Shown in pieces: positions 27,337-35,837 of a DNA stretch of 59,900 nucleotides. Each line of letters opens with the position of its first letter. The stretch's first letter is position 1. Source of the DNA: Lachnospiraceae bacterium (GTDB lineage: Bacteria > Bacillota > Clostridia > Lachnospirales > Lachnospiraceae); contig JAETNQ010000020.1 of NCBI GenBank assembly GCA_021772075.1, forward strand, positions 1 through 59,900, given 5' to 3'. The notes under the pieces are model-generated. The model worked only from the letters and a program-made list of their open reading frames with translations, was not told the DNA's origin and searched no databases. Both the position numbers and the translations under genes were made by a program.

Positions 27337-28906
27337 TATGCACCTTTGTTTTCCTATATATCATAAAAAATGCCGCCTCTGCCAGACAATACCCTGTTAC
27401 GCAGCCTACTATGCCGATGCTGGCCATTCCTCTTATTTTTTCCAGCTTAATAATATTTCCCTCAAACTTTTCCATCTTGGTATTTTTATCTGCATAATCT
27501 AAAATCAAATAACCTTCATATTCCTGAAAACTATCCCCATCTAAGTAAATAGAACTTTCTTTCCCTACATCCGCGCAATGCTCCCTGGGTACGATAACTC
27601 CTTTATAATCCGGCATATTTTTAGTATATAATACCATACATATGATGCCGATAACAGATGAACAGGCAATAATATACTTTTTTTTCTGTTTTGCCGCTAA
27701 TTTCAGATTATCTTTCAATCTTTTCCAGTCGATCCGTTTCAATGGAACGAGGATATCCTCTGCCGCCCTGCCGCAAAAACTAATCTTAAACTTATCCTCT
27801 TCCGGCTTTCCTCTTCCAAAAATAAAGGATCCCATGAACAGAAATGAAATATTCTTGTATGATGTATTAAAAAGAAACGGCTCTGTCAGCCCTGCTGCCA
27901 ACAACGCAAAAACCATAAGCAGCTCCATCCCTTTCTGCTCTTTTACATACTGATGGATAAGAAAAATATAGCCAACTGCCACTGCCCCGAAAAACAAGAT
28001 GCCGTAAGCAATCAGCCCGTACACGTAAGAGCAGTCCATGGTCTTCGTCGCGTCTGTCAGCAAGCCGATATTGTTCCCAAACAGCCTGATATTCTCCTTC
28101 TTCAAAAACAGTCCTGACAAATACAGCCGCGTATTCAATAATTTATTTATAATATCAAACAACTTTCCTTTAATCACCAGCGGCCCTGCCACCGACAGCA
28201 GGACGCACAGCGGAAAAACACATTCACATGCTATCTGTTCTATCTTACCAAATTTTCCCTTATATTGCCAATATAAATTAGCCGCCAGGTAAATTGTCAC
28301 CACAGCAAAACCTGTATAACTGACGGAATACAAAAAAACGTAACAATTTCCTGCAAACAATGCCAAGCAGACTTTCCAGTTAAACCTTTCCCGCAAATAA
28401 TATACTATAAACAAAAGCAGAATTAAATATGAGATATGTAGCACATTCGGATGCGGCTGCCCCATCCCCCATCGAAATATGTGCCCTAATCCCAATTTAT
28501 CATGTACTTTATACAAACCGCCTGGAAGATGGAACAGGGAATAAATAAACATCCCTATAAAAGAAAGGCTCCATATTTTCATTCCCCAACGCATCACTGT
28601 ATCCAGCCTTACATTTTTCAGCCCCACAATCATCCAAGTATAAAATAAAATACCCTTTTCCCTGGAATGCTTATAAATTATAAGGCTTAATGCAATCATT
28701 CCGGCAATAAAAACCAGATCTTTCCATGAATATTTTGTTACTGCCAGCTTGCATATCCCGAAGAAAAATGACAGCATAACAAAGCACGTAAATATTTTTT
28801 GTCCGTCATAAAGCCCGATTCCCTTCGCAAAAAAAAGCGCCCCAAATGACAAACCATATAATATCTCGCCCAATGGAATGGATTCTTTCTTAACTAAACT
28901 CTTCAT
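27326..28906 (-). CDS. Wzy-like polymerase with short extracytoplasmic tail
   Basis: A 526-residue membrane protein related to the one at 1904. Residues 1-370 are the polytopic part with IFRWGMGQPHPNVLHISY and FAVVTIY. After a cytoplasmic basic linker come a span (about 411-428), a soluble outside segment of only about 65 residues, a last span (about 493-515) and a basic end. The tail has the same membrane-outside-membrane layout as the long tail of 1904, but its outer part is far shorter and lacks the helical Wzz-like part. It would polymerise repeat units at the outer face of the membrane. Confidence 0.75.
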   Translation of the reverse strand: MKSLVKKESIPLGEILYGLSFGALFFAKGIGLYDGQKIFTCFVMLSFFFGICKLAVTKYSWKDLVFIAGMIALSLIIYKHSREKGILFYTWMIVGLKNVRLDTVMRWGMKIWSLSFIGMFIYSLFHLPGGLYKVHDKLGLGHIFRWGMGQPHPNVLHISYLILLLFIVYYLRERFNWKVCLALFAGNCYVFLYSVSYTGFAVVTIYLAANLYWQYKGKFGKIEQIACECVFPLCVLLSVAGPLVIKGKLFDIINKLLNTRLYLSGLFLKKENIRLFGNNIGLLTDATKTMDCSYVYGLIAYGILFFGAVAVGYIFLIHQYVKEQKGMELLMVFALLAAGLTEPFLFNTSYKNISFLFMGSFIFGRGKPEEDKFKISFCGRAAEDILVPLKRIDWKRLKDNLKLAAKQKKKYIIACSSVIGIICMVLYTKNMPDYKGVIVPREHCADVGKESSIYLDGDSFQEYEGYLILDYADKNTKMEKFEGNIIKLEKIRGMASIGIVGCVTGYCLAEAAFFMIYRKTKVHNEK

Positions 28907-28908
28907 CT

Positions 28909-29808
28909 TTACACCACTTCCCCCCGATTATTCAAAAACACCCACCCCTGCCACAACTCATGCATCCTCTCCGGCTCGAATTTCTGGGAATTTTTATGGA
29001 TCGAGGGGCGCATCACAATCTTTTCTTTGTTCCGGTTCAGCCTGGCCCCCCAGAAACTGAAAGTAGAATTGGCGCAGATATTATGCCTGCACTTGCTCAT
29101 CAGCCACATATCATAAAAACTGTCTTTCCCCCTGTTAATATCCACTACCGTAAATTCCTCGCCGCCATACTTTCCCTTTACATACGGAATATCATCGGAA
29201 AAAACATAAAAATGCGCCGAGGGATATATCTGTTTCATCTCCCGGATCGCGCCCTTATAATATTCTTCCGTACATATATTGCCGAACATCGCCGTATTTT
29301 CCGCATCCAGATAGTCCCCCCGCCGGATATGGACGCTGACCGATTCCCCGTTTTGCATCCTCTCCGCCATCTTTTCGTTTTCCGGATTGCCGCTTTCGGG
29401 GAATATGAACTGTTTCCGCAAGGTTTCCATAATATCCGCATAATATTTCTCGCAGGCAAAATAGCCGCACAAGTACCTGTCCTCAAAATCAAAGATTTCC
29501 GGATGGTACATTTCCGATTCGCGGAAAATCTTCTTCGCCCCGGGAAACAGTTTCCCCTTGATCTTCCCGACAAGCCCGCCGCTTCCGATCAGTGCCTTCC
29601 TCTCCTCTTCCGTACATGCTTCATATTCCACATTTTCAAAATAGTTTAATTCCAGGTCCCGCCTGGCATAAACATTCTTCTGCCTGTCTTCTTCCTGAAA
29701 CCAGGAAATATCCAGTCTCGCTTCTTTCCCAAGGCTTAAAAGCTTCCGATACAGCGCATACTGCTGCATCTGGTTCCCAAGCCCTCCCGCTAATTGTATA
29801 ATAATCAT
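28909..29808 (-). CDS. GT11 alpha-1,2-fucosyltransferase-like enzyme
   Basis: A 299-residue cytoplasmic enzyme using GDP-fucose, or possibly another GDP-sugar. The N-terminal LAGGLGNQMQQYALY and the donor-binding HIRRGDY (160-166) are the family hallmarks, with CANSTFSFWGARLN near 240-255. Its TAA is 2 bases before the polymerase start at 28906. The base composition rises clearly at this gene compared with the AT-rich genes after it (28.9-24 kb). Confidence 0.9.
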   Translation of the reverse strand: MIIIQLAGGLGNQMQQYALYRKLLSLGKEARLDISWFQEEDRQKNVYARRDLELNYFENVEYEACTEEERKALIGSGGLVGKIKGKLFPGAKKIFRESEMYHPEIFDFEDRYLCGYFACEKYYADIMETLRKQFIFPESGNPENEKMAERMQNGESVSVHIRRGDYLDAENTAMFGNICTEEYYKGAIREMKQIYPSAHFYVFSDDIPYVKGKYGGEEFTVVDINRGKDSFYDMWLMSKCRHNICANSTFSFWGARLNRNKEKIVMRPSIHKNSQKFEPERMHELWQGWVFLNNRGEVV

Positions 29809-29811
29809 CGC

Positions 29812-31011
29812 TTACACGCCTTTCTTCCTCAGTACGCCCAGACCCGGCCCCAGCGACCACGGATAAGCGCCGTATATCTGCGGGTACTCGGCAAATCCCA
29901 TGCATTCCGCAAGGCAATGGTAGATCTTCCCGTCTTTCTCGCATCCTGCCAGATATGCCGCCGCCCGGTCCGCCAGTTCTTCCGTACCTTCCCAAACATC
30001 GGTTCCTCTATAAGCATTTGCATCCGTATTTTCATTTTCCGCACCGGCCCGGCCGCATGGCCTGCCCATGCATGCCGCATAGGCGATCATCGCCGTAGCC
30101 GAACTGTCTTCCGGCCCTTCCGCTGCTTGCAGCTGCCATGTGAAAGCGCCGTTTTCCTTCTGGTAAGGCGCAGCAGCCGCCAGAAGCTGTCGGTATTCCC
30201 TGCCGCATTCCTCACAACCGGCCCGGCACACATCCGCCATGGCTCCTTCCTTTCCCTCCGCCAGGCATTTTTCCAGGCTTCTCAAGGACCGGGCCAGGCC
30301 CATAAGCAGCCACCCAACGGCGCGTCCCCATCCAATGATCCCGTATTTTGTGCCATGCCGGAAGCCATGGTAAGGAAGCCCCGTTTTTTCATCCATCCCG
30401 AACCGGAACATATTGCGCATCTGGAGCAGCCCAAGCTCCACGCTGTGGGCATGATCGAATGCCGCGCCGTATTTTACAAGAAACGAACTGACCATGCCCA
30501 CGCCGTCCGCGAAGACATAGCCGTTTTTCTGGGACGGCCGGTACGGGATGCTGCCATTGCTGTCCGCTTCTTCCCGTTCCAGCCGGAACAGGTATTCAGC
30601 CATCTTATCTGCCCCTGCTTTATATTTTTCTTCCCCGGTCGCCGCATACAAATCCACCAGCGACACTCCGGCAAGCGTATCATCTATATAAAAAATCGGC
30701 ATTCCGGCATCGATCCAACGGTCAAAATAGGCCTTTACGGCGGATAGTGCTTTTTCATCCGTAAATGATTTCTCATTCGTGAATATCTTTTCATTCATTA
30801 GCACCCCCCCCATTTCCCATTCTGTCAGGCAGTTGGCAATCATCGCCGTTGGCCAGAAAATCAGGTCTTTCGGCGCCACATAACGGCCAGCTGCTCTTTT
30901 TACCGTGTCTTTTATCTTCTGTTTGCCGGTTTTTTCATGGTAATGCAGCATTTCATGGATCGCTTCCTCTTCCATCCGACGCAAAACCTCTTCCGTGATT
31001 GCCTTTCCCAT
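29812..31011 (-). CDS. GH88/GH105-like unsaturated uronyl hydrolase
   Basis: A 399-residue protein of the (alpha/alpha)6-barrel type related to YteR/YesR, which remove unsaturated uronic acids from oligosaccharides left by polysaccharide lyases. Visible are PIFYIDDTLAG, NGYVFADGVGMVSSFL and GWGRAVGWLLMGL, typical of the family. No signal peptide or membrane span is seen, so it acts in the cytoplasm. Near residues 67-85 are an 8-G tract (30804-30811) and three degenerate hexapeptides (NEKIFT, NEKSFT, DEKALS). Degradative enzymes are unusual in a synthesis operon; editing, recycling or a changed activity are all possible. Key catalytic Asp residues cannot be proved by eye. Confidence 0.78.
   Translation of the reverse strand: MGKAITEEVLRRMEEEAIHEMLHYHEKTGKQKIKDTVKRAAGRYVAPKDLIFWPTAMIANCLTEWEMGGVLMNEKIFTNEKSFTDEKALSAVKAYFDRWIDAGMPIFYIDDTLAGVSLVDLYAATGEEKYKAGADKMAEYLFRLEREEADSNGSIPYRPSQKNGYVFADGVGMVSSFLVKYGAAFDHAHSVELGLLQMRNMFRFGMDEKTGLPYHGFRHGTKYGIIGWGRAVGWLLMGLARSLRSLEKCLAEGKEGAMADVCRAGCEECGREYRQLLAAAAPYQKENGAFTWQLQAAEGPEDSSATAMIAYAACMGRPCGRAGAENENTDANAYRGTDVWEGTEELADRAAAYLAGCEKDGKIYHCLAECMGFAEYPQIYGAYPWSLGPGLGVLRKKGV
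30804..30811. repeat. homopolymer C8 (G8 on the coding strand)
   Basis: Eight Cs on the + strand lie within the GH88/GH105-like gene (codons ATG GGG GGG GTG). The frame is intact at this length. Gain or loss of one base would truncate the protein after about 70 residues. Confidence 0.7.
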
Positions 31012-31043
31012 CCTTCTTGCCGACCTCCTTTTCTGTTTTGGAT

Positions 31044-32582
31044 TTATCCCCTTGTCCGACTCTTTTTCCGTATTTTATCCATAACCAGACCCCATAAATA
31101 AGCAAATTCCCTGCATCTGCCGAATATCAGTACGAAAATCGCGTTGTAAACCACCGTTATGACGCCCACCATAAGGATAAACATCGGAATCGTCACCGTC
31201 GTCATCATTCTGTTTTTCAAAAACAGCAGCAATGCGAGAGCGGCGGCATTGACCGCAATATACTTCAAAGAGTCTCTAAAATAGACTGCCACAGATTGAT
31301 CAAAACATACCTTATAAATAATAAACGGCCTGGTAATATTTGCTATAAGGCCGGAAACGATCGTACCGATATAAATGCCTACCAGCCCTATTTTCTGCAC
31401 GAACACGATAGAAATTACCAAATTCACCGCGCCTTGTATCAGCGGCAGATACTTGTCCTGCTGGAACACCCCTGCCGCCGTCTTATAATTCGTCAGCACG
31501 ATGCGTTCCCCTTTAAAATAATAATCGAACATGATACAGCCGATCACCAGGTCGGATAAAGCCCTCTCTTCCCCGACCCACAGGATGATAAGGGGAGTCA
31601 GCATTAAAAAGAAACCGATCGCGGAGAACCCATAGATCCAGCAGCCGAGAAACCGGTACACCTGGAACATCCAATACTGCTTCTCCTTCTTTTCCGTCGC
31701 GATCAGATTGCCGAAGCTGGACAGCACGGAATTAAATATCACGTTAACAAAATTAGAAACGGAAGATATGACATGGTTATAGCTTCCGACAAAATTTACC
31801 GTAGTGACATCGATAAAAGCGGCGATGATCATCGCGTCCGTCTGGGATCTCGCCATATCCCCCACCCTGTGGAGCACCAACGCTTTCGTCTGCTTGACAA
31901 TGCCTCCCACTTCTTCCTCGGAAAGCTTTTCTACCTCTTTCTCTTTCAGATAAGGATACATTTTGTCCAGATATATGCTCACGAATATTTTCTGTATCAG
32001 CTCGACCGTCACAGCCGTCACCAGGTACAGATAAAAATTGGGAAAGAAATAAAGTCCCGCGATCTGCAGGGATATGGTAATCGTTTTTGTGATCGTAATC
32101 ACATTCGTTTCGATATAATTCTTCTGCTGGGCATTTGCCAGACTGTATTTGTACGCTACGAAATAACTGCTTACCGTATTAAATAATACGATAAAATAGC
32201 AAATAGTAATATCCCTCAAAGAAACGCTGCCGGGATCTTTGATCAGATATTTCAAGAAAGGCGCAATCGCCAGCCCGATCGCCGCAATGGCCGCCGCGAT
32301 GCCCCGGTAGGCTTTTTTATACAGCTTCATATAGGACTTGACTTTCTCTACCTCATTCCTGGCTACCGGCCCGTACAGGCTGTAATTAAACGCGGTGCTG
32401 ATCCCAAGCTCCGCCAGGGACAATACCGTAAGAATGCTCGTATAATAATCGCTGATTCCGAGCAGCGTATCTCCCAAGCGGTTAATAAATACCTGGCGGA
32501 GCGCCGCCCCTAGAAACAGGGTGACAACATTCCCCATCCACCCGAAGGCTATATTTTTCGCTGCGTATCTTACTCTTCCCAT
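31044..32582 (-). CDS. wzx: Wzx-type lipid-linked oligosaccharide flippase
   Basis: A 512-residue membrane protein of the MOP superfamily (polysaccharide transporter group) with 12-14 hydrophobic segments along its whole length. The N-terminus (KNIAFGWMGNVVTLFLGAALRQVFINRLG) and the LSLAELGISTAFNYSLY region are typical of Gram-positive Wzx proteins. It would move undecaprenyl-diphosphate-linked repeat units to the outer face for Wzy. AGAAGG precedes the ATG. The GT2 gene upstream ends just 2 bases before. Confidence 0.9.
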   Translation of the reverse strand: MGRVRYAAKNIAFGWMGNVVTLFLGAALRQVFINRLGDTLLGISDYYTSILTVLSLAELGISTAFNYSLYGPVARNEVEKVKSYMKLYKKAYRGIAAAIAAIGLAIAPFLKYLIKDPGSVSLRDITICYFIVLFNTVSSYFVAYKYSLANAQQKNYIETNVITITKTITISLQIAGLYFFPNFYLYLVTAVTVELIQKIFVSIYLDKMYPYLKEKEVEKLSEEEVGGIVKQTKALVLHRVGDMARSQTDAMIIAAFIDVTTVNFVGSYNHVISSVSNFVNVIFNSVLSSFGNLIATEKKEKQYWMFQVYRFLGCWIYGFSAIGFFLMLTPLIILWVGEERALSDLVIGCIMFDYYFKGERIVLTNYKTAAGVFQQDKYLPLIQGAVNLVISIVFVQKIGLVGIYIGTIVSGLIANITRPFIIYKVCFDQSVAVYFRDSLKYIAVNAAALALLLFLKNRMMTTVTIPMFILMVGVITVVYNAIFVLIFGRCREFAYLWGLVMDKIRKKSRTRG

Positions 32583-32584
32583 AA

Positions 32585-33628
32585 TTATCCTTCTTCTTGC
32601 CTTTTGCTGTATCCGTACAACCGCATATATGTTTCCGGCATATAGCGGTACATAAAAACCTTGATCCGGTATCCCCTGTCCAATTCCCGGAAAGCCCCCT
32701 TATGGCTTCCATATTCCCTGACCAGACGGAGGCACCTTTGTGTACACGCCCTCTTTTCCTTCCGTTCCTTTCCGTCCAGAGCCGCCAGCTTGCCGACTAC
32801 CAGCATCGCGGATACGAGCAGAACCGCCTCCGCCTGGTCAGCCAGCCCCGGATCGGCCGACTCCAGCACCGGCAGCGCCCTTTCCCAGCACGTGATCTGG
32901 TCCATATAGCTGTCCCGGAAGCGGTGCATCATAGCACCCCCGTCGTTGATCCAATAGACATACCCCTTATAATTGCTCCGCGCAAACCGCTTCCCTGCTT
33001 TTGCCAGATCCAGCAAAAACAGCATGTCCTCTCCGATCGACAGCCCTTCGGCAAACCGGACGGCGCCTATGGACTCTTTCCGGTACAGTTTGCTCCAGCA
33101 TCTGGTATCGCTTTTCAGGATTCCCCTTTTCATAAATTCCAGCCCGGACAGCGTTTCGGCCTGCTGCAGGAAAGCCTGCGCCTCCCGGGCTGGCCGCATC
33201 CGGCTCAATGCCTGTACGCCGTCTTCTTCCTGCCCGACGTCTTCCGGCCCGAACTCCCGAAAACCGCAGCCAGCCACGTCACAGCCTGTTTTTTCCAGAA
33301 GATCCGCCAGATGCTCCACCATATCTTCCTCCAGAAAATCATCCGCATCCACAAAGGCGACATAATCCCCTCCGCAAAGTTCCAGCCCCAGGTTCCTTGC
33401 CGCAGATACTCCTTTATTTTCCGTATGGACCGCCCTTACCCGCTTATCTTTCTTGGAAAAATAGTCGCATATCTTCGCGCTCCCATCCGTGGAACCGTCA
33501 TCCACCAGAAGGATTTCCATATTTTCCCATGTCTGGCCCAGTATGCCCTCCATGCACCGCCCCAAATAGCGCTCCGCATTGTACACCGGCACAATGACGC
33601 TTACTGCTTTTCCGTTTCTCTTTTCCAT
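32585..33628 (-). CDS. GT2-family glycosyltransferase
   Basis: A 347-residue GT-A enzyme: VSVIVPVYNAERYL at 9-22, LLVDDGSTDGS at 40-50 and DADD at 94-97 that binds metal. The open frame continues upstream to 33919, but that part lies inside the pyruvyl transferase gene and has no GT character; AGGA 6 bases before the ATG at 33628 fixes the start. The overlap with the upstream gene is 28 bases. Related GT2 enzymes are at 34812 and 45902. Confidence 0.88.
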   Translation of the reverse strand: MEKRNGKAVSVIVPVYNAERYLGRCMEGILGQTWENMEILLVDDGSTDGSAKICDYFSKKDKRVRAVHTENKGVSAARNLGLELCGGDYVAFVDADDFLEEDMVEHLADLLEKTGCDVAGCGFREFGPEDVGQEEDGVQALSRMRPAREAQAFLQQAETLSGLEFMKRGILKSDTRCWSKLYRKESIGAVRFAEGLSIGEDMLFLLDLAKAGKRFARSNYKGYVYWINDGGAMMHRFRDSYMDQITCWERALPVLESADPGLADQAEAVLLVSAMLVVGKLAALDGKERKEKRACTQRCLRLVREYGSHKGAFRELDRGYRIKVFMYRYMPETYMRLYGYSKRQEEG

Positions 33629-34794
33629 AGCTTCCTGATTTCTTCCCCTGCTTCTCCGGCTCTGGCGCAATAGCCGGGCATGATTCGTTCCAGCGTCCCG
33701 CAGATCTCTTTTTCCCTCTCCATCATCCAGTCGTATGCCCCGATCAGTTCCCCTTCCTTCTCCAACTCCTGCACCGGCAGCACATAATGCTCTTCCGTTC
33801 CGAACAAATCCCTGGCGATCCCGCGCGCTTTTACGGAATAGCCCACTACCAGCGTTGGCACGCAGCTGGAATAAGCCGCGATCGTGGCATGCGTCCTGGC
33901 TCCGATGAATGCCCGGCATTTGGAAATCACATATTTTAATTTCCGGCAGGACATATCCGGGAACAAAAAGACTCTTTCATTATTTTCGTATCCCCGGTAC
34001 AGTTCTGCCAGCGCCAGCCGGTCATCGTTGTTTTTCCACATGACATGGGGAATCAGCGCCACGCTGTTATCCGTGTCCTTCAGGATATGGTCCATCAGCC
34101 TGCGGTAATTCTCTACCGTGATCCCCTTTACCTTTTCATGCCTTACAATCATCGGACTGACATTGACCCCGATCGTCCGCCCTGCCGCAAAACCTTCCGG
34201 CAGTTTGGTTTCCTCCGGCTGCAGGAAAAATGCCGGATCCGGGAAATATTTCACATTCTCTGTGACCCCGGCATCTTTTAACGCTTTTTCCGTCAGCGAC
34301 TCCCTGGGAGTGATCAATGCATAGCGCTTCATGTCCTCGATCATTTCCGGCTCCTTCAAAAGCTCCGGTTCGATGGAGCAACCCCATAAAATGGTTTTTG
34401 CTCCCGCCCTGCAGAAAGTACGGTTAGCGAGAATGGCCTCTTTTTTTGAAATATCATAACAGTACATATCCCCGCCTATCGACAGGTACAAAGGCTGCAG
34501 ATTTTTCCCGAGCACCCGGCGGAAGCGGTAGCGCATAAAGGATTCGGGATCACGGAAAATTGCCCGCCATAAGTAATACCACACATGGGCAAAAAAATGT
34601 TCCGCAATTTTATTCTCCTGCAAAATATCGCACAGGGAAGCGAGGGAATAAAAACGATCCTCTTCTTCGCTGTTCGTTACGAGCAGCTTCGGTATTTCCC
34701 CGGTCATGCGGCAAGTGCCGTTTACAATCGCCTCGCACCCATGGTTCCCGCTGCCCCCATGCAAATACATCACTAATTGTTTCTTTTGATCCAT
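33601..34794 (-). CDS. polysaccharide pyruvyl transferase (CsaB/WcaK family)
   Basis: A 397-residue cytoplasmic enzyme expected to add a ketal-linked pyruvate from phosphoenolpyruvate to a sugar of the repeat unit. It has the family plan: MYLHGGSGNHGCEAIV at the start, SIGGDMYCYD in the middle, and in the C-terminal half CRAFIGARTHATIAAYSSCVPTLVVGYSVKARGIARDL, the strongest marker of the family. AAAGGAACGGAA precedes the ATG. Pyruvylation gives the polymer acidic groups, as would glucuronate from ugd. Confidence 0.9.
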   Translation of the reverse strand: MDQKKQLVMYLHGGSGNHGCEAIVNGTCRMTGEIPKLLVTNSEEEDRFYSLASLCDILQENKIAEHFFAHVWYYLWRAIFRDPESFMRYRFRRVLGKNLQPLYLSIGGDMYCYDISKKEAILANRTFCRAGAKTILWGCSIEPELLKEPEMIEDMKRYALITPRESLTEKALKDAGVTENVKYFPDPAFFLQPEETKLPEGFAAGRTIGVNVSPMIVRHEKVKGITVENYRRLMDHILKDTDNSVALIPHVMWKNNDDRLALAELYRGYENNERVFLFPDMSCRKLKYVISKCRAFIGARTHATIAAYSSCVPTLVVGYSVKARGIARDLFGTEEHYVLPVQELEKEGELIGAYDWMMEREKEICGTLERIMPGYCARAGEAGEEIRKLWKRETEKQ

Positions 34795-34811
34795 TTCCGT
34801 TCCTTTCCCTT

Positions 34812-35837
34812 TTACCGCGATTTATCGTAATATTTCATAATCAGCCGCAGCATGGACAAATAAAGCTTGTTCGGATGCCTGATTCCGGCATACAGTAACC
34901 GGTTCGCCCGGTTTTCGACTGCGGCCTGCGTTCCGTCGATTCTTCCGCGTACCACGGGATCCGTAAAAATTCTTCTTACCTTTTCCATGTAATTTCTATC
35001 CGGGTTCCGCAGTTCGTTCTTCATAACGAGAATCATCATATAGACATATTCCCTTAATAATTTTTCCTCCATGACGCTCATCCCCTTATCCCGGGCCGCC
35101 CGAAGCGCGCATGAATACCACCGCTCCACGCTGTCCTCCATACGGGGATCATAGCTGTGGACGATGGAATCTTCCACATACCGGTAATGGTAAAACAGCG
35201 CCTGTTCCATCACCACCACTCTGCTGCAATTCAGCAATGCGGGAAACATCAGGTTAAAATCGTCCCCCATGCGGATCTTCGTATCATAATATTTTTCGTT
35301 TCCATCGAATACCGATTTCTCGCAAAGCTTCATGCAGCGGGACATGGGAATCTTTCTGTTCTCGTTGCCCGCCAGTTCCGCTTTCACTTCCCGCTCCAGT
35401 CTTTCCCCCTCATAAATTCCCGGAGCAAGCCCCTGGATCACAGGAACTGTTTCCTTCTGCTTTTCCAGCACATAATTACAGCAGACGATCTCCCCTTTCC
35501 GGCCGGAAAGATGCCCCGCCATCTCCTCCAGCATTTCCCGGCTGACATAGTCGTCGCTGTCGATAAAGGCATAGTATTGCCCCGATGCCTCTTCCAGCCC
35601 CCTTAAAACTGCGGCTGTAGAACCGGCATTTTTCTGGTGGACCGCCCGGACTCTCCTGTCCTTTTTGGCATATCCGTCGCAGATCTCCCCGCTTCTATCG
35701 GCGGAACCGTCGTCCACCAGCACAACATCCAGGTTGGAATAAGTCTGCCCAAGAATACTGTCCATGCACTGTCCCAAATATTTTTCTTTATTATAGACAG
35801 GCACGATGACGCTGATCAGGAATTCTTCTTTTCTCAT
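34812..35837 (-). CDS. GT2-family glycosyltransferase
   Basis: A 341-residue GT-A enzyme: ISVIVPVYNKEKYL at 8-21, VLVDDGSADRSG at 39-50 and DSDD at 93-96. The start at 35837 overlaps the upstream GT4 stop (ATGA) and is preceded by GGAGGAGGG; the frame running to 35867 is inside the upstream gene. The C-terminal half contains IRMGDDFNLMFPAL and no membrane spans. Donor unknown. Confidence 0.88.
   Translation of the reverse strand: MRKEEFLISVIVPVYNKEKYLGQCMDSILGQTYSNLDVVLVDDGSADRSGEICDGYAKKDRRVRAVHQKNAGSTAAVLRGLEEASGQYYAFIDSDDYVSREMLEEMAGHLSGRKGEIVCCNYVLEKQKETVPVIQGLAPGIYEGERLEREVKAELAGNENRKIPMSRCMKLCEKSVFDGNEKYYDTKIRMGDDFNLMFPALLNCSRVVVMEQALFYHYRYVEDSIVHSYDPRMEDSVERWYSCALRAARDKGMSVMEEKLLREYVYMMILVMKNELRNPDRNYMEKVRRIFTDPVVRGRIDGTQAAVENRANRLLYAGIRHPNKLYLSMLRLIMKYYDKSR

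Noticed and set aside
32597-33673. Long + strand open frame (358 codons) and similar ones at 35933-37051, 49878-50843 and 29794-30747
   Set aside because: They lie wholly opposite well-supported minus-strand genes, lack ribosome sites and show no domain or membrane pattern; high third-position GC in the real genes leaves such frames open.
33629-33919. N-terminal extension of the GT2 gene at 32585
   Set aside because: It lies inside the pyruvyl transferase gene, has low-complexity Arg/Gly content, and a good ribosome site and ATG with the GT2 motif follow at 33628.
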